From Adineta ricciae (Eukaryota; Rotifera; Eurotatoria; Adinetida; Adinetidae): DNA of 64,000 nt. A program made the translations under genes and the position numbers. Under the pieces are notes generated by a model. The model saw only the letters and a list, made by a program, of their open reading frames with translations. It did not search any database and was not told the DNA's origin. The stretch lies in contig CAJNOJ010000040.1 of NCBI GenBank assembly GCA_905250025.1, forward strand, positions 434,001 to 498,000, given 5' to 3'. Below are positions 1-11,709 of this stretch, one piece after another; the stretch's first letter is position 1; every line of letters begins with the position of its first letter.

Positions 1-586
1 GTATTGATGCTTCAGTGTGTAGAACAGGTCGTTTCGATGACATGATCGTTTTAACTGTATCATAAGTTTTAACAATACGACCACCGTCTTCGTCTTCGTC
101 GTCGATTTCGATCGTTTTTTCTTTTCGGATGATTTTCTTGAGTTTATTTATTTCACTATCCGATACGCCATCTCCATCATGATCATTGTTCACTTTGTTT
201 TTAATCGCTTTTTCTTGTTCCTTCTTTTTCGTTTTTTCTTTCACTGCTTGTTTTTTCTTCTCAGCTGCATCTAACTTTTGTTTATATACACCACCATCAT
301 CATCTTCATTCTCATCATCATGATGCCGAACACACAGTGGCATTGAAGACTTCTTCTTAGTTTTAGTTGGTTTGACTTTGCTTTTCTTATTCACTATTCC
401 ACCATCTTCATCTTCATCGACAGGATCATCGATTAGAGCAGTCTGTTTCTTCTTTTTCAATTCATTTCTTTTCTTCTTCTTCTCTTCAGCTTCTTGCTTT
501 CGTCTGGCAATTGTCTTTGGATCGATACCGCCATCGTTATCATCGTCATCTGATTTAGTACGTTTCTTCAACTTCGATTCAGGCAT
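1..586 (-). CDS. Lysine/acid-rich N-terminal region of a larger protein (partial, runs off the window)
   Basis: An open frame starts at the ATG complementary to 584-586 and reads to the window edge without a stop (about 195 residues). It begins MPESKLKKRTKSDDDD and alternates lysine-rich stretches with acidic ones. A loose motif, an acidic run followed by GG and I or V, recurs about four times. Such low-complexity tracts precede the folded part of translation factors such as ABCF1 and eIF5B. The last visible stretch (TIMSSKRPVLHTEAS) faintly recalls the linker before the first ABC domain of ABCF1, but this rests on memory and a few residues. No folded domain is visible, so the function is open. 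The frame and start are clear; the identity is not. Confidence 0.6.
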   Translation of the reverse strand, partial: MPESKLKKRTKSDDDDNDGGIDPKTIARRKQEAEEKKKKRNELKKKKQTALIDDPVDEDEDGGIVNKKSKVKPTKTKKKSSMPLCVRHHDDENEDDDGGVYKQKLDAAEKKKQAVKEKTKKKEQEKAIKNKVNNDHDGDGVSDSEINKLKKIIRKEKTIEIDDEDEDGGRIVKTYDTVKTIMSSKRPVLHTEASI

Positions 587-1323
587 AGTAAATTAGTTCT
601 TGTTGATCAAATGTCTAGTGAGCAAATAGGATATTGAAAAATAAATCATCTCCATTATTCGTTCTTACCTTGAATAAAATCTGTGATATGGACTTACGAG
701 GGAGTTTTTATCATTCGAATTTCTCTACTCAGTCGTTAAAGTTGTATTATATTTAAGTGTTACGAAGTCTTTCTCATACGTCAACATACGGTGTGATTCA
801 TATTCGTGTAGGTGTGTTGACATATAGAATATGTGTTTCGCTTACCCATTCGTATGTGTCACGATTAATATTTGGCTTTTATTCACTGTTCTGACGTTCT
901 TTTTTTCTTCTCTCTCGTCAGTGTAAGAACGAAATTCTTCTGTTCTGTTTTTTGAGTATTACTGTCAGATTTGCACACAGTTTCAGAGCATCCTGCAGCA
1001 GGACACTTTCTTTTGATTTACAGGCTTGTATACGCGTCTTAGAAAGATCAAGAGAAGAACGATAAAATTCCAAGTTCTTTCTTGAGGAAGTTTGATGGGT
1101 CCGATTTCCTTCAAAAATGTATTTCAAATAAAGGCAGTGTCGATACTTTCACTAACACTGTTCGACATTCTGATTATCATGTGATGAGAGAGCAAAACAA
1201 TAGAAAGTATCTTGAATAATCTGTCGTCAAGCTGCTGATTATTTTCAAAACTTTTAAATATGAAAATTCTGTCAGTTAAATGATTTATTATTACATAAGA
1301 ATATTCGATAATTAATGAACCAA
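587..1323. other. Intergenic, no supported gene
   Basis: AT-rich sequence between two minus-strand genes. A 69-codon minus-strand frame at 918-1127 has no splice context, no signal peptide and no familiar motif, and was not accepted. Confidence 0.5.
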
Positions 1324-1797
1324 CTAGCTTGGACGATAGTTATGATAATATGGTAAATAATAATATCTTTGACGTCGGATACAATATGAACTAACAGATA
1401 TGAAAATAACAAATATCAATGAACCAATGATAACGCCGACAATAGCTGCCGGACTGAATGTATCGGGATAATAGGTGCGAGGTGTCGTTACAGGTTTGTT
1501 TGTTGATGAAGTTTCCAATGATGACCAACTGGTTGACTGTATAGACGTTGAACTATCAGAGAATTGGGTTTCATTAGAATCATTTGACGAATAGATACCT
1601 AAAATCAATCTTGTATTCAAGTGTTGTTACTATTATTCCCGATCAAATCGTGAATTCTTTAAAAGCATTCATTTCCCATTGTTACAATTACTGCATTATG
1701 TCATAAAGTCAATATTTAATTACTCTATCTCGCAAAGTATTGACAATTAAGACGTACTGTGTATCAAGCAGATGAAGATCAAAAAGTATCGATGCAT
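1324..1797 (-). CDS. Small type I membrane protein with Ser/Thr-rich ectodomain
   Basis: Two exons, 1758-1797 and 1324-1598, joined by a GTACG donor and a TTTTAG acceptor in phase 1, give 104 residues. Exon 1 encodes a signal peptide (MHRYFLIFICLIHS). Exon 2 gives an ectodomain of about 55 residues rich in Ser and Thr with an NET glycosylation sequon, a hydrophobic helix near residues 67-88 (AAIVGVIIGSLIFVIFISV) and a short Arg/Tyr-rich cytosolic tail (RRQRYYYLPYYHNYRPS). The fold class, a single-pass membrane protein with an O-glycosylatable stalk, follows directly from this layout. I recognise no family. The tyrosine-rich tail could carry sorting or phosphorylation signals, but that is inference. 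Confidence 0.65.
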
Positions 1798-2344
1798 TCC
1801 GTTGTATTCGTTTTGTTGTTGACGAAAAATAAAAACAACGTTGTAGATTACTATCTTTCTTCTCTAATCATCTTGATAAACTATTGACTCATGATAAATA
1901 AAGATTTCAGAAAAAAGTTTTGCTTTTGTGTTATATGTATATTTTTTCTTTGAAACCAAACTGAGAGACAAGGTCTTCTTTTTCTTGCATAACGAAAAAA
2001 AACCAGAACAAGAATGAGGCAAAGTGAGTGTGAGAGACGGAGATAGAGGAAATCAAGGGCGAAAAGGTAAAGAAAAATAGGAATCTAGGAAACAAAGAGC
2101 CAGCGCAAAGCAGAAAAGCCAGAAGAAACAAATAAATCAGAAATGAAAATAAAAAAGAAAAGGAAAAAGAAATGAACAAAAAAAAAAGAAATCTGTCAAC
2201 GATGACGACGACTACTACACAAAATAGGTTCGGGTTTATAAAGGAATAGGGTGAGGAATGGGAGGGCATAAATACTGAAGCATGAAACGGATCAAAATAA
2301 ACAAAAAAAAGACAGAAGAAGAGAGAGAGTTGACTGTTCAATGC
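1798..2344. other. Intergenic, purine-rich tract
   Basis: Sequence between the small membrane protein and the 3' end of the CDV3-like gene. About 1960-2340 is strongly purine-rich on the plus strand. Open frames across it are low-complexity and were not accepted. Confidence 0.5.
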
Positions 2345-3268
2345 TTATTTTTTATTAACAGCAGCTCCAAGTGTTGGAAATTCTTCCGTTGAAGCTAGAT
2401 TCGGTTTTTCTTTTTTCGATGCTCGTTGACTCGTGTTTCCAACAACAGCAATTGATGAATTATTACGTAATGCAGGTGGCCGATAAGCTGTTGAAACTGG
2501 CTTAGCTGGTGCCACTGGTTCTTCGGTTTTTTCCGACGGTGAATCAGTCGTATCATTTGTTGCTGGTACTGAGTCATCTGCTTTAACTTCATTTAATTTC
2601 CAAACAGGTTTATTGTTTTGCTGTTCACGTCGTCGATTACTGCGTGATAATGATTCTCCACCAGCGCCAAGAAGATTCTCGTCAGTATTCTCATCTTGAT
2701 TATGTCCATCATCGTAATAATCATCATTATCTTCGTCATCTTCGCCGTTATTTTGTTCATTTGTTCCACGTGAAATTTTCAAACGTAATTGGTGATATTT
2801 CGAATTGGATTCTTCGAACTCTTCCCATTCATCTTGTTGACCAACACCGGTTTCTTTTTCATTCAGATTGTTATTATCTTGAACAGATAATTTTGCTGTA
2901 TTCTTCGTTTTACTATTTGTTGATGTCAAATGCGAATGGGTTTTATTCACAACTGGATAGGCTACTTCATTTATATCGACGATACCATTCGGTTCGCCAA
3001 TGAACTGTTGACGATGATGATTATTCGTCGCAAATTCCTCGTCGTCTTCGTCGTCAAAATCCATGTTTTCTTTAAATGCTGATGTTGCAGATGTGACAAT
3101 CACTAAACAGACACTTATCGATAGGTGATGTCATGAAAAATGTGAGATATTACCTAATTGTTTAAGTAATTCTTCATTGTTGGTTAATAAACCAGTTTGT
3201 TTCTTGTGTTTATTGACTTTGCGATCTTTCTTTTTGAAGAAATCATCAAGATCATTACTGGTCGCCAT
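2345..3268 (-). CDS. CDV3: CDV3 homologue
   Basis: Two exons, 3154-3268 and 2345-3102, phase 1 junction, 290 residues. The N-terminus MATSNDLDDFFKKKDRKVNK matches the conserved start of CDV3 proteins (LDNFFAKRDKKKKK in the human protein, from memory). Three further CDV3 landmarks appear in order: a DEWEEFEE block near residue 130, a YRPPALR motif near residue 245, and a C-terminal EEFPTLGAA that parallels the TQFPSL segment. Acidic and Asn-rich low-complexity sequence separates them. CDV3 proteins are cytosolic, largely disordered and poorly understood. The start is fixed by the conserved first exon. Confidence 0.82.
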
Positions 3269-4520
3269 TTTGGAATAATTTGTAGACAAGAAAAAGAAAT
3301 CAAATAGAATAGAAAAGCTGTGTTGATGCGTCTGTTTTGTGTTATGTTGTGTTCAGTTAATTTTGCTAATTACAGATATGAGATTGTGTTTCATTCATCA
3401 CTGAAAATAATCGTCCACATGGATAGGTTGAAGATGGATGGTGATTGAATAAAGAAATGGTCGAAATTTGAGAAGAGCGCGTTTTGCTGCGACTCTTAAT
3501 GGAGGACAAAACAAAAGAACAGTTGTTCGAAGTATATCGCCGTGTAGAGCCTAGCATAATCTGAAAAAGAAGCGAATTTCGCCATGAAAGTCAAGAGAAT
3601 AGTGTGTATTGCACAATCATGACGGCGACATCAATGTTTTATCGCTATGGTATTGCAAAAGGCGGTTTGAGAGTAAATAAATAACATTTACGGTACATTT
3701 TGTCATGATAAGACGATCGATTCGAAAAAGAATGGATCGACACCGACATACACGTATACTTTTAATCATGTCCTTGAGACTGGCGACGACCTGAGTAAAT
3801 AGACGCCTACACACGGTAAATTTCCGAAAGTATTATATAGAGAGGGAAAAGATGAAGGGGTGTAATTTTTCCACTTATTGAAAGTGAATGTTCCGATGAA
3901 AAAGAAACGCTTAACTGAAGATTAAAAAGGTCAAAAGCATTGGTTCTCTGTAATATTCGATGATCGGTAAGAAAGGAGAGCCAATTGAAAATCGATGAAA
4001 GAAAAGTAAAATATCAAAAACAGTCAAGAAACAAAAAGGAACCTCATTCTCTTCGTCTGTCTCGTTTGTTCGCTTTCATGATCTAAGGTTTCATTGGACT
4101 AAAAAAATACGAAAGATTATCACGAGATATTAAGTGTCGCTGGGCTGACGAATGTTTTTTTGTTAAAAATAACAGTAGGTAGATTGTTTCGGAAGTATTC
4201 GACATCTATTTCCCGATACTGATAGTTAATCATTTTTGTCTGCGGTAGATTAATGCAAGAGATAAAACGATGATTTTCGATACGAATGATTCAACGTGAT
4301 CACGTACACCGTTGACGCATGCTGGATGAATAATATAACACACTAGGAATTCATTTATCTAAAACATACAACCAAAAGTTAGACGTTTCGAAAGAGAGTA
4401 TGTTGGTATTCTACAGGATATTCGGTTCAATCGATAAACAAAAAGTACATGGGTAGACGAAAAGACAATGGATGGAAAAGGAAAAAAGTAAAGATTTGGT
4501 AGTTTAGTCTAATGTTTGTC
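3269..4520. other. Intergenic, no supported gene
   Basis: 1.25 kb upstream of CDV3 and downstream of COX6A. Short minus-strand frames at 3366-3557 and 3617-3814 lack any splice or protein signature. Presumably holds the CDV3 promoter and the COX6A 3' UTR. Confidence 0.5.
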
Positions 4521-5436
4521 TCAATGACCATGGTGAAAGTGTTTACTGAATTCAGCATCGCTTGTTTCGTAACCTTTATCATCGTAGTGAATAGCATTAA
4601 ACCATTTGCTGTGAAATGGTGAATGAATTCCATCTTTGAATGGCCATTTCATGCGTGGACGAAGATGATCCCAGTCTTTGTATTCCGGACGTGTATGTTC
4701 TTGTGTGGCAATCAAATTGATATATGTTAAGATAGCGACAGCTGGGATAGCGACTAATAATGACAACCATTTCCACATTGTAACTTGTGGATTGAAACGA
4801 TCGGTCAGTTTATCGAATTCAACCGGATCAATTGGGCAATAATCAATTGGTAATGGTCGAACAGCTTCAGGAACACCTGTAATATCATGTGCATAGTAGA
4901 GAAGGAGATTTCAAAAAAGAAAACATACGCAAGAAGAGCTCTTTATTTGGTAACAAATATTAATCTTGGTTAGAAGGATGTATAAATTAAATTTACACCC
5001 TCCAATAGAAAAATATCAATTTGGTAGCTAATAGCCCTTGTAACATTTGAAAAATGATTACTTGTCGACACTTCTGAAGGCTATAGAAGAGCTTCGTATT
5101 ACTCAGTTCAGATCCTTGAATACAAGTATAAATAAAGAGCCTGATTATAGTAGAATCTCAGACACATCGTACTAAACACATTCCCAGAAGTGAATAAATG
5201 ATCTTCGCTGTACTATCAACGTCAACGTACGTCTGCGCTCACAGTATTCAAAAGATTAGAAAGAAATGCTTACCAGGCCAAATTTTAAGATTGTGTGCTC
5301 GTTGTTCATCTGTGAGAACGGATACAGCGGATGAATTTTGTGCTGGAACACGAAATGCATCTTGTTGACGACGAGCAGCTAATAACTGATTGACAACACG
5401 TGTCATGCTCGTACGCGAACGAAGAGCAGGCAACAT
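4521..5436 (-). CDS. COX6A: Cytochrome c oxidase subunit 6A, mitochondrial
   Basis: Two exons, 5274-5436 and 4521-4876, joined in phase 1, give 172 residues. COX6A is a small single-helix subunit of respiratory complex IV in the inner mitochondrial membrane. The N-terminus (MLPALRSRTSMTRVVNQLL) is basic and amphipathic as expected for a mitochondrial presequence. The family core is clear: a MWKWLSLLVAIPAVAILTY helix near residues 88-106, then EHTRPEYKDWDHLRPR and MKWPFKDGIHSPFH, matching the family's HERPEF...HLRIR...FPWGDGNHTLFHN. A longer spacer between presequence and helix (EAVRPLPIDYCPIDPVEFDK) makes it longer than vertebrate subunits of about 110 residues. Confidence 0.93.
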
Positions 5437-6330
5437 GTTTAGATAAATAAGCTTCTTCTAAAAGAATGAATTCAAGAGAGACGAAGAAGTTAGTAATAAG
5501 GGAAGAAAAATGCAAGTGAAAGAAGTAAACAAACAATAAACAATGAGCTATCAACCAATCTACATCCTAGGATTGGGTGAGGAAAATCTATCGGATAGAA
5601 TACGATTTGTTGACTCAGAAATGGAAAGAACATTTCTTTTTTTTGGAAAAATATAATTTTTAGAAAAAGATGGATCTGCTAGCGACATCTATATAAGAAT
5701 GATCGTGCGGAGGAAACCCAATGGTTTTCTGTCGGTTTCTTGACAGTGAAAGGCATAAAAAACCAAAGCGTTCTATTTATACTTCAACCTCTCGAAAAAC
5801 AAAAGTACCTAACCGATATGGACTATCTTGGACGAATGGAACGTCCATCGTCTAGAAAAGTCTGCACTGAATGACATAGTTTCTGGACGTATATGTACAT
5901 ATGAAAGTATCCTGGAACATAACTAATGAAACAAAGATATGCACTGTATCAGAATAAAGTCTACCATTGTCAGATGAATTTGAATGATGTAAATATTATT
6001 ATTTTGATCGCAACATCGGACTCAGCTTACTAGTAATTCTATGTGCCATAAGAATAGAGTACAAACAAAGAGTGTATTCTACAAGGCACTGAATTGGACT
6101 GTATTCGTTCATTTCTTTCTGTTCTCGAAATCTATACATACGATCATAACGTCACATGTCGGCCTAGCGATTCGATCGATTTTCTATTCTTGTTTTGCTT
6201 ACAAATTCGATTCTTTGTTTTGCTGACTGCATTGTTACGCTATTGACCAGTTTAAGTCATTGTTTTTCTTTCTCTTCTTAAATAGTCATATGCAGAAGTC
6301 GTTTATTTGATTTCAAACGAATAATTTTAG
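5437..6330. other. Divergent intergenic region between COX6A and RPA1
   Basis: About 0.9 kb separating divergently transcribed genes, likely holding both promoters. No coding signal accepted. It ends in ATAATTTTAG directly abutting the RPA1 ATG, a possible spliced-leader acceptor. Confidence 0.5.
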
Positions 6331-9129
6331 ATGGCTAATCAACGTCTTACTACAGGAGCACTTTTGGTAATGAAATTCTTGAAACTAAACATCAATTAGA
6401 AAAACGATTTCCTCTTTCTAGCGATACATACGTGGTAGTACTACGGAAAAAGCAATATTACAAGTTGTCGTATGTATTTAGTCCAAGGCATTTCTTGTAT
6501 TAGTATTAGTGACCTTTGTAGGGTATTAAATCGATTGAAAGTAAAACAGATGATCCATCCAATGCTTCGAAACGTTATCGCTTAATGTTGTCCGATGGCA
6601 AGAGCACATTTTCGTGTAAGGAAGCATCTCACATCATTACATACACATTGAACACTTCTACATTTACTTTCAGCATGTATGCTTGGTACTCAAATGAATA
6701 AATTAATCGAAACGGAGTCATTGAAGGAAAATTCAATTGTTCGCATTGATCGCGTTATGGTGAACTCGATCGATAAACAAAATGGACGGTAAACCTATGC
6801 AGGAGAGCACCATCGTTAGTATCTGTTTGCATTGAATAGAGTAATGCTGATGCTTTATGAACTTGAAGTCTTACAAAGTGATTCGGAACGAATTGGTGAT
6901 CCAGTTGCATTGCCGTTAACCGATATCATTAACAATAATGGTGCTAGTACAAATCGTTTGGGTATACCGAAGAAAAAACGTTTGTTTTCTAAGAAATCAT
7001 AACAGAGATGAATATTTGTTTAGAAACAACAAACAATAATCAAGCGCCGACAGCCGCACCAGCACCAGCTGCAGGTACGATCGAGAGGAACGACTTTTCA
7101 ATCTATATAACAGTTTTTTTAAGCACCCTCAACAACGAATGTTATCCGACAAGGTTCCAAAGCATTGCCAACATTAGATGATCGTAAAAAGCCCAATGGT
7201 GATAATCGTTTCGCCGGAAAAGGTGGCAATAGCATCGACAAGGAACGTATTATCAATATCGATACACTTAATCCATATATGAACAAGTTTGAGATCTTTT
7301 TTGGTTGAAGGAAACATTTTCTAACCTGGAACTTTTAGATGGACAATCAAAGCGCGTGTGAGTAATAAAGGTGCGATTCGAACGTATGAGAATGCACGCG
7401 GACCTGGTAAACTATTCAGTTGTGATCTTGTTGATCAATCGGGCGAGATTCGTGCTACAGCATTTAATGCTGAATGCGATAAATTCCACTCGATGCTTGA
7501 AATTGGCGAGGTATGGGATATGCACGTCGTTATGATATGTTGAGTAGACATTTACTTACTTAATTCAGGTTTATTACATAGCAAAAGCATCGTTAAAAGC
7601 AGCTAATCGGCAATTCAATACAACGAATAATGACTATGAAATGACATTTAATCATGATACAATTATTGAAGCTTGTGATGCCGGTGAAGGAGAAAATATT
7701 CCCCAAGTACAATTTAATTTTATTCCAATTAGTGAAATTGCCAATCGTTCAGCAAACAGCACATGCGGTAAAATGAAATTTTCTTCAAAGAAGAGAAAGA
7801 GAGAGCACTTTGCATTCTAATTGAAACTTTTAGATGTAATTGGTGTTGTTAAAAGTACATCGGACATGCAAACAATCGTCAGCAGAGCATCACAAAAAGA
7901 ATTTAATAAACGTGAAATACTCTTAGTCGATGAAAAAGCATCGATTTCTGTCACATTGTGGGGACAACAAGTAGATGGAGTCTAGAAAGTTTCTTTTCCT
8001 CTCGCAATAAATCGTTTATTTCATAGGCTGAAGAGTTTGATGGTTCATCAAACCAAGTGCTCGCTTTCAAAGGAATCAAAATCGGTGACTTTAACGGTAT
8101 ATTTCAAATAGTTTGAATCACATAGGAAAATCAGAACGGATGCATTCTGTTTAGGTCGCACTCTATCATGTATGAATAGTACATTGATTCGTCAAGATCC
8201 GACTGAAACACCACGAACCGTTGAACTTCGTGTTTGGTTTGATAATGAGGGCAAATCCATTGATCTGCCTGATTTATCCAAAGGTGCTGATGTTGGCAGT
8301 CGACAAAGTTTGTTTTCCTGTACTTTTCTACTCATTCCATAATGACTTGTCTTTCCTAGCACCGATAAAAACGCTTTCTCAAATTATTTCTGAAGGACTT
8401 GGCCTCGGTGATAAGCCCGATTATATAAGTGTTAAAGCAATGACAACTTTAATTAAAAAAGACACCGCTGTTTACATGGTAAAGCTTTTCCAAGAAAATA
8501 TCAAATATGACTGACGGGTTTTTTCTTTGTGTTATGGAGTATAGATGTGTCCAGAAGAAAGATGCGGTAAAAAAGTCGTTGATGAAAACAATGGATCTTA
8601 CCGATGTGAAAAATGCAATAAGACGTACAGTAATTTCAAATGGGCTTATATGGTTTCCGTACGTGAAAATGTCAGATCGTTCTTGTGAAGATCAATTCTG
8701 TTTGTGTCTGTAGGCTGAAATTTCTGACTCAACAGGTTCCCAATGGATAACTGTTTTTCGTAATGAAGCTGAAGCACTACTCGGTGTCACAGCAGATGAA
8801 TTCGGCAACCATAAACTTAATGTAATTGAGATTTTCGATTGAATTCAATGAAAAATCGGCCTTGTTTTTTTCTAGCAAAGTGAAAGTATTATCGAAGATA
8901 TCGTGCGCAAAGCAATGAATCATGAACGAATCTTTAAACTTCGTGCTAAAGCTGATCAATATAATGTAAATCACATCCCATTTCCCCCCGACCTGAAACC
9001 TTAATCTTTCTTCTCTAGGATGAACGAAGAATTCGTTTTACTTGTGTAAGTGTTGCCGATATCGATTGGCCTTCTCATGGACGTCGCTTAATCGACGAAA
9101 TCAAACAAATGGAACCCACACAAAATTAA
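6331..9129 (+). CDS. RPA1: Replication protein A 70 kDa DNA-binding subunit
   Basis: Seventeen exons (6331-6366, 6422-6469, 6522-6615, 6674-6788, 6840-6961, 7024-7074, 7124-7286, 7339-7510, 7569-7767, 7834-7970, 8027-8096, 8155-8307, 8360-8478, 8545-8658, 8714-8821, 8876-8965, 9019-9129) give 633 residues against 616 in human. RPA1 is the large subunit of the heterotrimer that coats single-stranded DNA in replication and repair. The N-terminal OB fold (RYRLMLSDGKSTFSCMLGTQ) is followed by a Pro/Ala linker near residues 140-157, then DBD-A (KLFSCDLVDQSGEIRATAFN), DBD-B (VTLWGQQAEEFDGS) and DBD-C. The DBD-C zinc ribbon is intact, with cysteines near residues 495, 500, 514 and 517. The C-terminus (IDWPSHGRRLIDEIK) parallels the human YREYGRRLVMSIR. 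All introns are 45-60 bp. Confidence 0.97.
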
Positions 9130-9397
9130 TTATCTGTTATTTGAATCTATGTGTTTTCTTTTTTCTTTCTTCTCAATATATTTTCATTTCTTGTACAGAT
9201 AAGTAAACATTTCTTTATATTTCGTGGTCTTGTGCTAATTTCTTTTTCTTTTGTTGGCTTTTTTTTCCATAAATAAATGACAAAACATGACAACAGCAAA
9301 ACAAAATGATACAAATAAACAGGAAAAAAACAAGAACATACAACCACCGGTATGTACTAAGAGATAGAAATATGAAAAGCATAAGCATCGATACTAT

Positions 9398-10260
9398 TTA
9401 TTCTGATTTATGAGAATATTGATCTGACTTGTCAAATTTCTTTCTCGCTTCTTTCGCTTTTTTCGATGAACAGCACATTAAGCAACACAGCCAAGTGCGA
9501 CATTGACGATGATCATTACAATGCTCCTCCGAAAACAGTTGATAATCGCGTTCGAACACGTCAATGGCGCATTCAAACACTTCTCGGACGTGAAAACGCA
9601 GCATTGATGAACATTCAACAAAAGCATTGCATTTTAAACGTTTGGCTAGTTCTGCACCCTGTCGAGTTGTTATCATCGATGGAGATATGAGATCAGGCGG
9701 AGGATTCAACGAGTTATTTTGAGTACGTAAATCGATACAAAGTGAAACAAGAATAACGAGACTGGATGGATCATGACTACGAACATCGGGCATCCATTTC
9801 TTTTCGATGTTATCGAATGATGACGGTTGCATGCATGAATAACATACCAAAAATACATCGGTATTAGCATACATCATTCGACGTAACTGTTCCCATTCTT
9901 CTTGGCCAGCCGTATCGAATAGTTCGAGGTTATATGATGTATTGGCATTTCGATGCATGACACATGCGAAATTATCAAACACAGTTGGTTCGTAAGTCGT
10001 TGGAAACTCATCTGGAATGAAAATCGGTTCGTCAAAGCGGAGTCATTCGTGTGTACTTTTTTTTACTTGTAGCGAATACAGTCAATAAACATGTTTTTCC
10101 TAAAGATAAAATCGAAGAAGAGAGAGAAAGAGAGACAAAATGAAAGAAAAGTTTATCGAAGATAAAAAAAAAACTCACCAATCGAGCCATCACCGACACA
10201 AAGGATTTTTATCGTTGCTTTGGGCGGTTTAGTACGTGTCGAAGCACGTCGAAAGCTCAT
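9398..10260 (-). CDS. Atypical Rho-family GTPase without a CaaX box
   Basis: Three exons (10179-10260, 10067-10099, 9398-10011), 242 residues. Rho GTPases are switch proteins controlling actin and polarity. The P-loop (GDGSIGKTCLLTVF), the effector threonine (FPTTYEPTVFDNF) and the G3 box (DTAGQEEWEQLR) are present, with the Rho-typical VFLVCYS and the KWMPDVRSHDP stretch. Two features are unusual. The G4 guanine-specificity box, normally TKxD, reads LCID (VILVSLCIDLR). The C-terminus continues to CLMCCSSKKAKEARKKFDKSDQYSHKSE without CaaX, so prenylation is not expected; the clustered cysteines next to lysines could be palmitoylated. It tails convergently onto RPA1. A Rac/Cdc42/RhoU-like assignment is possible but not resolved. 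Confidence 0.87.
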
Positions 10261-11310
10261 CTAAGAAGTTAACTTTCAATGCGATTGTTTTAATATTCAA
10301 AAAAAAGAAGAAAAGAATGCTGTCTAACGTTGCACACCCATTCCGAGTCTTGCAAGTACAATGAACAACGGTATTGCTCTTGCCCCGTGTGCTCCTCCTT
10401 TCTTCTTTTCTTTTCTCTTCTCTTTCTTTTCCTTTTTCTTCTCTTATATGTGTTAGACGCTGTTGTTGAATGTAAAAAATGCGTGACGGGTACCGTATGT
10501 TGCTTCCACGAGAGTCATGTATATATACCCAACTAAGTTTGCATCGATTCACATCACTATTAAAGTAAAATGTAAAAAGGAAAGAGAATAAAATCAAGTA
10601 TGATATGATGCCGTTCTATCACCATATATCCCTTTCAAAAGAAAAAGAGACGAAGACAGAAAGAGAAAAGAAAACCGAAGAAGTGAATGTAGTATGTCTT
10701 TGTACTATACAATACGTACCTTTTTAGTGGTCGAGTTGATCGATGAATAAAGTCACAAACAAAGACTCAATTAAAATTATTCACTTGATTTACCTTTGAA
10801 AGAAAATACCATTGAAATAATATTCTACAGAGAGAGAGAGAGAGAAAGAAGAACGTTCAGTTGTATCTAATAGGCTGACTTTCGTTAGCCTTCGAATTGT
10901 CATAGTCATGCCTGTCTATCAGTAGTTCTATTCAGAAACGACAAGTTTAAGTAATACATCTAGCGTTTACAATTGGCAGTTGGGAAATTCTCTTAATCAC
11001 ATTCGCGCACAGAAATATATAGAGTGAACATGCTCAATCTTAGATGTGCGTGATTTAGCTATAATCAAAAGAAGAACAAAAACAAATACAACGATCGAAA
11101 CAGCGAGACATTCACTCCCCAAACTTCCTCTGTACCTGCTAAAGAAGAAGCGATTGAAGATGACAAGAAAATAGAACCGTGCGTGATTAATTTGCTTTTT
11201 TCATCTTAGCTCTCTCTCTCTCTCTCTTCGCGTTCTCAATCCATATAAACATACGTTCATATTTACACCCAAAACGTGTAGACATCTACGTTTTAGATTA
11301 AAAGATTCTC
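10261..11310. other. Divergent intergenic region with short GA and TC tracts
   Basis: About 1 kb between the Rho gene and the peptide gene, presumably holding both promoters. A GA tract lies at about 10828-10845 and a TC tract at 11210-11227. Low-complexity frames around 10330-10536 were not accepted. Confidence 0.5.
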
Positions 11311-11586
11311 ATGGCTCGATGGATATGTTTTTCTTTTATCCTCCTTTTATTCCTGTTTACTAATCTCACTGCGATGATTCTAGTCGATCAACGCATACCA
11401 CACAAACGACATATTGGTTCAGCACGCGAGAAATTCTTCCGAGCGAAGCAGTTACCCACGAATACTGACAATTTATTTCAACGACCTAAACAATCCCTTC
11501 CATCACCGGAGTTCTTACGATCTCGTTGGCTCGAATTGTACAATGAACGCAATAAAGTTGCTGAGCCGATCATTGTCGTCAGCTAA
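11311..11586 (+). CDS. Small secreted peptide precursor
   Basis: A single-exon frame of 91 residues. It opens with a strong signal peptide (MARWICFSFILLLFLFTNLT) with probable cleavage around residues 20-22. A dibasic site follows (IPHKRHIGSAREKFFRAK), which could be a prohormone-convertase site. The mature region of about 55 residues has no cysteines, is charged, and ends KVAEPIIVVS. This resembles a neuropeptide or secreted peptide precursor in size and layout, but there is no amidation signal (G followed by a dibasic pair) and no repeated peptide, and I do not recognise it. A TTTTAG lies 14 bp upstream of the ATG and could be a spliced-leader acceptor. Confidence 0.6.
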   Translation: MARWICFSFILLLFLFTNLTAMILVDQRIPHKRHIGSAREKFFRAKQLPTNTDNLFQRPKQSLPSPEFLRSRWLELYNERNKVAEPIIVVS

Positions 11587-11709
11587 GCGTTTCGAATTCT
11601 ACTTCATCGAATAACAAGAAAATGTTTGTCGATCTCGATGTTTTATTTCTTGTATCTCTTCGATGACAAAATCAGACATGCAAAATAAAAATACGATGCA
11701 GCAAAGTCT

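Noticed and set aside
372..596. Plus-strand Ser/Phe-rich open frame
   Set aside because: Antisense shadow of the Lys/Asp-rich coding region on the minus strand.
918..1127. 69-codon minus-strand open frame
   Set aside because: No splice context, domain or signal peptide; length is unremarkable for this composition.
1931..2341. 136-codon Phe/Ser-rich minus-strand frame
   Set aside because: Translation of a purine/pyrimidine-skewed tract next to the CDV3 3' end; no real protein features.
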